Of a DNA stretch of 64,000 nt, positions 55,125 through 64,000 are shown piece by piece; the stretch's first letter is position 1, and the number at the start of each line of letters is the position of its first letter. Under the pieces are notes generated by a model, which worked only from the letters and a program-made list of their open reading frames with translations, was not told the DNA's origin and ran no database searches. Source of the stretch: Pyrenophora tritici-repentis (taxonomy: Eukaryota > Ascomycota > Dothideomycetes > Pleosporales > Pleosporaceae); the NCBI RefSeq assembly GCF_003171515.1, contig NC_089391.1, forward strand, positions 4,402,001 to 4,466,000, in the 5' to 3' direction. The position numbers and the translations under genes are program-made.

Positions 55125-57361
55125 TTATCGTGGCGTAATTGCAGGAAACGCCTTTCTCACATGGAGGTTCATCTTGAACTCAAAGATGCCTTCCTCCGTA
55201 CCACAGTATAATGTCTTTCCGTCTTGGCTCATAGCAAGCCCTGCTGTACGCGCACCCAGTCTGGCATCATGTGTGGTACGACTCGCTCGACGAAGGCCCA
55301 GACTGAATTCGTAACTTTCCGTCATGGGCTGACCAGCGCGAGTGTTTCGAAGTCGCTCACGCGCCTGCGTCAATTGGCGGATGCGGCGAAGTTCACTGCG
55401 AAGTTCTGGCGCAGTGGGGTTACCATCAGCACCGAGTGTATTCAATGCTGTGCTACGGTTCGCAGCCCGAGCTTGTTCAACCGCAAGCGCCTCCTCCACT
55501 GTGCGCCACGCTGCATCCGTTGAAGCGATTATTTCGCTATTCGGCACACGACGTGCATGTGCTGGAACTGGATTGGGTGACCGTGTGATGGCCGTGTCGG
55601 TAATGTTGGTGACTATGGCAGGCGCGTTGACAGTGCCCTCGTTGATTGATACAATTACAGAGGCTTGGCGTCGGGGCGTTGTGCGCTCTTGAAGCCAGCG
55701 ATGTGAATGGTTTGGGCTAGTGCCTTCCATCATGAATTGGGCCATGACATCAGCTACATCGCGAGCGGTGGGCTCCCTATAAACTGTTAACACAAACATG
55801 TCAACCAGTGAAATGTGCAACATACAATGGTGTGTCAAGGTGCCCAGAAGTCGTGTAGTTGATGCTCCTGGGCGTTATTCCCTGCTCGCGAGCGTCCTCG
55901 CGCTGCCTTTGGCTAGTCCGTAGGGCACTGAGAACCTGCCTTTCGCGTGCCGTCAAGCCAAGCGGGTCGTTATCTGACTCTACCACACCCAATCGGCGAT
56001 GCAGTCTTTGTCGCTCAGAGTCGGCTTCGAAATATTCATTTGCTGCATTCACGGCCGCCGCAGTCCCTTCAGAATCGAGAGCGCGGCGGTATCTCCGGAT
56101 GAAGTCTGCTTCTCTCCGCAACTCATGCATCTCTGGACTGAGAGTCAGGTCAAAGTCGGCTATTTCGACATTCTCCAAACCTTCCTCTTTCGAGTCCAAT
56201 GTGAGGACTTGCTTCACCTTAAGACCAGCTCGCAAGTCAGCGATGCATACTCTTCCTTGATCCTCACTCCATATGAGAAAGTCCCATGGGGCTGGTGAGA
56301 AGTGCATTGTCCGCACTGCACCGGGCCCGGTTCGGGTGTCTGGTCTTGTAGAGCTGATTAGCTGCAATATGGCATCCTCGCCATACTCGACCGTTTTCAA
56401 CAGCTCCACATCGAAAACAGTAATGTACCCGCATTCCGAGCCAACGGCGCAGAGACGGCCCGCAGGTGACCATGCCGTTGTAAAGTAGCCGTCGGCATGC
56501 GAATTTGCGGGACGGTACAGCGTCACATGCTTGAGCAGCTCCCACTCTGGGGGGGTCGATAGTATCCACGTCTCAAGGGGCTTGCTGCCGGACTTTTGCG
56601 ACTTTGTACGTTGGAAAAAGTAGCCAATCGGGGCGTCGCCGACGGCGACCAACATTTGTCCATCGGGCGATATGGTGGCATGGTTCATTGCAAAGGGCAG
56701 GTCAAGTACTGCCAGCTCCAGGTTCTGGGTGAGTGAGTATATGCGCACTGTCTTGTCGTTGTTGGTAAGGACTGCGACAATGTCATCCTGACCGTGGCCA
56801 TCCGCAGGCAGCTTGTGTATTGATATGGAGTTGACGATATCGGTTCCAATCTTCTCGAGGCGTATGCGCGACGCGGCGCCTAGGAGTGGCGGTCGTGGCA
56901 GGCGATGGTCCAAGTCAAAAGGCAGGGAGGCGTCGACGTCGGAGGGGTCGGTAGGAGGGAAGCCGGTGACCTTGATGGCTGCAAAATTCCCGTTTTCCTC
57001 CCCACCGACGCAGACATAGCCGTGACCGGATGCGGTGCAGCGTGCCTCCCAGGGTAGTGTGGTTACGTGGGCTTGGGTTCGTGTAGCCGCATTGAGGCAG
57101 TAGACGGTAGCGCCGCTCGCATAGTAGAGGAGGTCGGGTTCGGGACACGAGATGAAGTGGCGTAGTTGATAGTGTCTACGCGGGTTAGTTTGGCCAACTG
57201 CCGGGTTGACGTATGGAAGGCGCTCACGCGATAGGGATCTTTGTAGGATAGTAAGCTTTCTGGGCCAATACAAAGGCGTCCGTATCGCGACTCCTGTGGC
57301 AGTTAGTAGGCGGCAGCACGCAGGGCGGCATGGGTGCATACAGAAAGTCATCGACGGCCAT
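55125..57361 (-). CDS. DUF2415-type WD-repeat-like fungal protein
   Basis: Exons 57361-57228, 57175-55826 and 55776-55125 give 711 aa. The first intron (GTGAGC to GCGTAG, 52 nt) is inferred from the splice signals and frame. With it the protein starts MAVDDFLYAPMPPCVLPPTN and joins YYPTKIPIA to HYQLRHFISCPEPDLLYYAS. Several WD-like strands follow, such as DDIVAVLTNNDKTVRIYSLT, NHATISPDGQMLVAVGDAPI and TTAWSPAGRLCAVGSECGYI. The block MHFSPAPWDFLIWSEDQGRV with CIADLRAGLKVKQ matches the short DUF2415 motif. The C-terminal half is helical and charged, with ADFIRRYRRALDSEGTAAAV, and the tail ends with another WD-like strand (GLAMSQDGKTLYCGTEEGIF). The function is unknown. It is divergent from mitochondrial Hsp70. 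Confidence 0.78.
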
Positions 57362-57890
57362 AGTTTGCAGTCAAGTCGAAGAAGGCTGCATGTCTCCGTG
57401 GAGCCGAGTGGAGCTGCTGAGGCTCAACGGTCGGAGGCGCTCTACGTCACAATACACTTGGATGCAGAAGACTAGGTGCGAGTTTTGACAGGACGGGTGT
57501 ACTGAGGATAAAGTGTTTAGGCCAGTGGAGCCCTGGCTCGTATGGTAAAGGTGGCTTGGCTACTATGGAGCGAGTAGGTTGATGTGTCTCGACGAGGTTT
57601 GACTGATAGAGTGGCAGTGTTTCGACGTGGTCCATGGTCAAGCATCTTCCCCACACGCGAGCCACATGCGCCAAGCCTTCAACGCCGCGAATGCGACAAC
57701 GACAGAGCCCGTGTCGGGTTATGGCTGACCATGGTCTGATAGTACCTTGAGCGTTCGCAATTCGCACCAAGTGCAAAAATTTGTTGACAGGACCAACTGC
57801 ATTGCCAATATCTGCGCCGCCGCAGGGAAGGAGCACAGACGTCTTTTTACAGCGGAACCTCGGGCGGCGATTTTACACCAAAACGAGCTA

Positions 57891-57910
57891 GAATCTTCTC
57901 CGAGAATTTT
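57891..57910 (+). promoter_or_regulatory. Heat-shock-element-like site upstream of mitochondrial Hsp70
   Basis: GAATCTTCTCCGAGAATTTT contains GAAnnTTC followed after five bases by another GAA, a gapped heat-shock element. It lies about 120 bp before the Hsp70 start. Hsf1 control of SSC1-type genes is known in fungi, so the position is sensible, but one short match is weak evidence. Confidence 0.4.
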
Positions 57911-58031
57911 GTCAAATCGTCCAAGCTTCCATCACTACATCATATATTCCACCCACATCCCACCCATCATCTCTACATCCATTTCTCTGTCGCCTGCATT
58001 CCCCCTCGCAGCGTCTTTCTCTCACATCACA

Positions 58032-60167
<2,136 letters not shown>

Positions 60168-60819
60168 ATGCTTAGTTGTTGACTCTCCATTCTGTCTTTT
60201 TCTACTAGTCACTTTATAACGTCAAAAGTTGGCGTCTTGCATCCGGTCACGGTCGGTTAGGTTGAGTCTACTCCTAGACTTGTACATGTCCCGCTACGTG
60301 TTGAGCATTCTGTATCATATTCCTCCGACGATTTCTCTTCTCCCTTTAGCGTTTGTTCTATTACCCTTTACGAATCCTTGGATCATGTCGGAGTAACGAA
60401 AGAGTGATATCCTTTGGCGAAAACGAGATGATGTGGGAAGGACTGTGTAATTTATGGCGAAGCCAATGAGTGTACCATAACCTAGAGATGCGAGATGGTA
60501 ACGCTCAGCTTACTTCTCCGCTCTACAATCAATGATTGAAATGTTTAAACTAAGTCCAAGGTCGTGCCTATTGTTAATTGACGGCTTGTAATTTGAGGGC
60601 TCAGATGTCCATATCTCGCCTTGGTCTCGTTTGAGCTCCCAGTGTTTACTTGAGATGTTGGAGTTACGTACGTAGTTATTCGTGCCCCGCCTCTAGACCT
60701 CGGGATAGCCTCATCGGTCATCGATGTGGACAATAGTTACGTCATGGGGAATTTTGGCCACCATCTTTGACATCCATGCGTATCCGGCATCTGAGGTATA
60801 TAACATCTAATTCAATCAT
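60168..60819. other. Intergenic region
   Basis: 3' flank of Hsp70 and AT-rich promoter of the next gene. Nothing else seen. Confidence 0.45.
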
Positions 60820-62166
60820 ATGTTGGTAAACCGGATATACAGCAATTTGACTAAGCAAGCATCTACCCTCGCACGTAGATATAGCAGTACACGGACCGGT
60901 ACCACCAGATTACAGTCTCGTTGGTTCGAAAAATTCACACTATATTCATCAAAGAAAAGCTTAGGCTGCATCCAGTTTCCAGGTTCAACGAGCGTTTGGT
61001 ATAAAACTTCAAGTAACAAATCCACGATGACAGACGCAACAAATTATCCCCTGTCCGGTCTCTGGCAGCCCACGCAACTTCAGAGACTGCATTATGGACC
61101 CGACTCTGTCAAACAGCATCTACTGTCCTGTCTTCCTAAAGAGTCCAGCAAAGCATTCATCATCACCGGTAACTCACTCGCCAACAAAACACCCCTCGTA
61201 AAACAAGTCGAGGAACTTCTGGGCTCGCGACACGCAGGCACCTTTTCCAAAATCGGAGAACATGCACCAGTCGCACAACTCGACGAAGCAACCAAGTTAG
61301 TAAAGAAAGATGATAGCATCGATACCGTCATCTCTATCGGTGGCGGAAGCCCCATTGACAGCGCCAAAGCAATCAGCTACCGTCTACACGAAAAGACTGG
61401 AAATTACCTCTACCACATCTCTATACCAACCACGCTGAGTGCAAGTGAATGCACATTCATGGCCGGCTACACGCAATCCGACGGCGTGAAAACCGGTGTC
61501 AGAGGCAAAGAACTAGTCCCAAGCGTTGTAATCTACGATTCCAAGTTTGCTCTTCACACACCCGAGCGTCTTTGGATGAGCACAGGCATGCGTGCCATGG
61601 ATCATGCCATTGAGTTACTGTATCATCCCACCGCCACGGAGATGCCTGCGCGGTGGCTCACTCTACAATCTGCGGCCACGTTGTTCGAGATTCTGCCCCT
61701 GTATAAGAAGGACCCCAAGAACGAGAATATAATTACGAAGCTACAGCTTGCGGCTTTTGCGTCGCTGGGATTTATGGGGTATAACATGAAGGGCGGGTTG
61801 GGACTGAGCCATGCGCTGGGGTATGCACTTGGCTCACCGTATTCGATTCCTCATGGCATTACGTCTTGTCTTACGCTGGGGCATGTGGTCAAGCTCAAAG
61901 CTCAGGATCCTGCTGCTGCAGAGCAGATTGTGAGGTTGTTGCCGTTTATTGGCGAGAGTGCGTCGGGTGATGTGAAGAAAGATGCGGATAGGGTTGGGGA
62001 GAGGGTTTTGCAGTTGGTAAAGGACCTGGAACTGGACAGTGATTTGAGCAAGTACAAGGTTGGCAAGGATCAGATTCCGATTATCACGGAGCGAGCTACT
62101 GGGGGGCAGAAGGAGGGCCAAGTTTATGAGGCTGTGGAGGGTTTGGTCAAAGGGCTTTTTGCTTGA
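60820..62166 (+). CDS. Iron-ADH superfamily enzyme, maleylacetate-reductase-like, possible mitochondrial form
   Basis: The single exon encodes 448 aa from 60820 or 379 aa from the ATG at 61027 (MTDATNYPLSGLWQ). The first 69 residues are rich in Arg, Ser, Thr and Lys (LTKQASTLARRYSSTRTGTT), like a presequence. The NAD(P) site is DTVISIGGGSPIDSAKAISY, and ISIPTTLSASECTFMAGY follows. The metal region reads STGMRAMDHAIELLY, LGLSHALGYALG and YSIPHGITSC. In classical iron ADH the pattern is G-x-D-A-L-x-H; here the Asp position is Arg while the three His remain. Metal-independent maleylacetate reductases also lack that Asp. The substrate may be an aromatic-breakdown intermediate, but is unproven. 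Confidence 0.82.
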   Translation: MLVNRIYSNLTKQASTLARRYSSTRTGTTRLQSRWFEKFTLYSSKKSLGCIQFPGSTSVWYKTSSNKSTMTDATNYPLSGLWQPTQLQRLHYGPDSVKQHLLSCLPKESSKAFIITGNSLANKTPLVKQVEELLGSRHAGTFSKIGEHAPVAQLDEATKLVKKDDSIDTVISIGGGSPIDSAKAISYRLHEKTGNYLYHISIPTTLSASECTFMAGYTQSDGVKTGVRGKELVPSVVIYDSKFALHTPERLWMSTGMRAMDHAIELLYHPTATEMPARWLTLQSAATLFEILPLYKKDPKNENIITKLQLAAFASLGFMGYNMKGGLGLSHALGYALGSPYSIPHGITSCLTLGHVVKLKAQDPAAAEQIVRLLPFIGESASGDVKKDADRVGERVLQLVKDLELDSDLSKYKVGKDQIPIITERATGGQKEGQVYEAVEGLVKGLFA

Positions 62167-62593
62167 CTGGCGGGGAAGGGGAGGTTGTGAGGGGTTTTGT
62201 TAATGAGAGTTTGTATATTGATTGCGGTAACAAAGAGTGTCTCGAGATCCATAGGTAGCTCAGATCAAGGACATGAGTGATGGCTAGGTACATTTTAAGG
62301 CCAGGAGGACGTCAGTACATTATGTAGCTATTTCCAAACCGTACGTAACTGCATGTAGCTATTCCAACAATGCTTCGAACATACGATCCCACTACATGAA
62401 GCTTATATACGCCTCCCGGACATAGACAGTGTCAGTTCCATGTTCGGTCGAGAGTAGGCAGGAAACTCCGCGCTGAAGCCCCACTTTCGGCGGAATGTTC
62501 CACCGCCCAAAATTTCGGGCTACCCAGAACTTTCTTGCGCATCTCGTGTTCAAGCAACAACAACCCCTCTACCACCTCAATTACTTGGAAATT
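62167..62593. other. Intergenic region
   Basis: Spacer with the presumed RRP8 promoter. No gene seen. Confidence 0.45.
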
Positions 62594-64000
62594 ATGTTCT
62601 CAGTACCCGGCTGGAACGTTGCCGCGCAGGTTAAGACTCAGGTCGAAGCGCCAAAGCCAAAAGAATCAAAACCGGGAAAAAAGGCGCAGAAGCGGAAAGA
62701 AAAGCGAGAGGAGCAACAGGTGAATGCAGATAATTTAGCAGAGCAATGGGAAAGCATCGCGAGTGGCAAGGGTAGTGAGGTGGTGAAGACACAGAAGGCT
62801 GAGGCGAAGGATGTAGAATTCACAGATGAGGCGGCGCAAGAGAAGCGCGGAAAGAAGAGGAAGAGAGGGAAGGCTGGCGGTAACAAAGACAAGAGGCAGG
62901 GAGAAGACGGCGCAAAAGATTCAGAGACAGAGGATGCGACGGCAGCAGATGATACAAAGGCTAGCCCTGCGAAGCCTGCCACAGACAAACCTACAACCGC
63001 CGATGCTGAATCCAAACGCGACAAGAAGAAGCGCAAGAAGGAGTCCAAGGCAGATAAACTACTGGCTGCAAATGCGAATGATACGGCCTCTACCCCCGCA
63101 GCTCCAACCCTCGAGAATCTCCTTCCCGAACCAAAGGGCCTAACTCCCCTCCAACGCTCAATGCGTAGCAAGCTTGCCAGCGCCCGCTTCCGCCACCTAA
63201 ACGAAGCGCTTTATACCAAGCCCTCCGCTGACAGCGCTTCTCTCTTCAAGGAAGACCCCTCCATGTTCGAAGACTACCACCGCGGTTTTGCGCAGCAAGT
63301 CGAAGTCTGGCCATCAAACCCTGTAGACAGCTATGTCAACAGCATACTAGTACGCAGCAAGCTACGGCCCAAGGACCAGCGAAGAGACCGAAGAGGACCA
63401 CCCAAGAACGCCGTTCGCCGAGGTCCTGGTTTCGAAGAAGAGGAAACCACCACTATCGCACCTCCCCGCGGCGACGCGAAACCCCTCCCCCGAGACCTTA
63501 AAGGCCACAGCACAATCGCCGACTTGGGCTGCGGCACAGCCTCCCTCTCCTACCGCCTCCAACCCCACCTCCAATCTCTAAACCTCACATTCCACTCCTT
63601 CGACCTCTCGCAGCCTACGGGCCCCTCCAAAAACCTCGTCACCGTCGCAGATATCAAGGCGCTTCCGCTCCCCGATAACTCGGTCGACGTAGCCATCTTC
63701 TGCCTCGCCCTCATGGGCACAAACTGGCTCGACTTCATCGACGAAGCATACCGCATCCTGCGCTGGAAAGGCGAATTGTGGGTTTCGGAAATCAAGTCGC
63801 GGTTCGGTCGCGTCGATAAGAAAAAGGGCGGTGTTCCTATAAACTCAATCGGCTCGCTGAAGAAGAATGTAGATAAGAAACTACTGAAACCGACGAAGAA
63901 ACAAAAAGCGGATAAGGCGCCTGCTGAAGGGCCGGAGGACTCGGAGGACGAGGCGGAGCTTGCGGTTGTGGTTGATGGGCAAGAGGGAAAGGACGGCACG
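62594..64000 (+). CDS. RRP8: Ribosomal RNA-processing methyltransferase RRP8, partial at window end
   Basis: Rrp8 is a nucleolar SAM-dependent enzyme that makes m1A in 25S rRNA. From ATG 62594 (MFSVPGWNVAAQVKTQ) the frame is open for 469 codons to the last base, so the C-terminus is outside. The N-terminal 170 residues are Lys/Glu-rich with nucleolar-type signals (KRGKKRKRGKAGG, KRDKKKRKKESKADK). The domain begins LTPLQRSMRSKLASARFRHL, NEALYTKPS and FHRGFAQQV-like DYHRGFAQQVEVWPSNPVDS. The SAM site is STIADLGCGTASLSYRL, and SVDVAIFCLALMGTNWLDFI, DEAYRILRWKGELWVSEIKS complete the Rossmann core. A Lys-rich insert of about 60 residues interrupts the end of the domain, as in other fungal Rrp8. 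Confidence 0.94.
   Translation, partial: MFSVPGWNVAAQVKTQVEAPKPKESKPGKKAQKRKEKREEQQVNADNLAEQWESIASGKGSEVVKTQKAEAKDVEFTDEAAQEKRGKKRKRGKAGGNKDKRQGEDGAKDSETEDATAADDTKASPAKPATDKPTTADAESKRDKKKRKKESKADKLLAANANDTASTPAAPTLENLLPEPKGLTPLQRSMRSKLASARFRHLNEALYTKPSADSASLFKEDPSMFEDYHRGFAQQVEVWPSNPVDSYVNSILVRSKLRPKDQRRDRRGPPKNAVRRGPGFEEEETTTIAPPRGDAKPLPRDLKGHSTIADLGCGTASLSYRLQPHLQSLNLTFHSFDLSQPTGPSKNLVTVADIKALPLPDNSVDVAIFCLALMGTNWLDFIDEAYRILRWKGELWVSEIKSRFGRVDKKKGGVPINSIGSLKKNVDKKLLKPTKKQKADKAPAEGPEDSEDEAELAVVVDGQEGKDGT

Overview
The window is nuclear DNA of a filamentous ascomycete. Genes carry short (about 45-130 nt) GT-AG introns, sit compactly on both strands, and encode typically fungal proteins (KRE9-like cell-wall protein, LAP1-type secreted aminopeptidase, Pho85-type cyclin, Fot1/pogo transposase). 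A Dothideomycete, perhaps of the Pleosporales, is my best guess; this is inference, not proven by any marker here. I saw no rRNA, CRISPR array or convincing tRNA. Exon boundaries were set by reading splice signals and checking that the summed exon lengths stay in frame.

Layout. 0.7-7 kb: secretory chaperone ROT1, 5-formyltetrahydrofolate cyclo-ligase, SmE and a transportin-3/Mtr10 importin, arranged as two divergent pairs. 8-13.3 kb: an unrecognised low-complexity protein, eIF3g and an R3H-associated protein. 14-18.6 kb: secreted leucine aminopeptidase flanked by two related F-box-like genes, one of which is damaged and lies beside a second broken reading frame. 18.9-23.6 kb: nitronate monooxygenase, a bifunctional HPPK-DHPS folate enzyme and an NmrA-like protein. 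24-31 kb: an S/R-rich protein, a CHIP-type TPR/U-box ligase, a stand-alone adenylation enzyme and mitochondrial dihydroorotate dehydrogenase. 32.5-43.4 kb: PAP2-type membrane enzyme, BTB protein, cyclin (after 2.85 kb of gene-free DNA), KRE9-like protein and prolidase. 43.4-48.2 kb: a gene-poor, repeat-affected stretch with a small secreted eight-cysteine protein and a complete pogo/Fot1 transposon. 48.2-64 kb: bestrophin-like channel (apparent frameshift), a further F-box-like gene, cystathionine beta-lyase, a DUF2415/WD-type protein, mitochondrial Hsp70, an iron-ADH/maleylacetate-reductase-like enzyme and the start of RRP8.

Most genes are unrelated housekeeping loci. Links worth noting are the two folate genes (cyclo-ligase and HPPK-DHPS), several mitochondrial functions (DHODH, Hsp70, possible dual-targeted prolidase and iron-ADH) and RNA/translation genes (SmE, eIF3g, RRP8).

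The least expected content is mobile. Three copies of a 112-113 bp inverted-repeat element, each flanked by a perfect 4-bp target-site duplication, plus a solo end, form a MITE family I cannot assign. A complete pogo/Fot1 element lies about 0.7 kb from the candidate effector gene.
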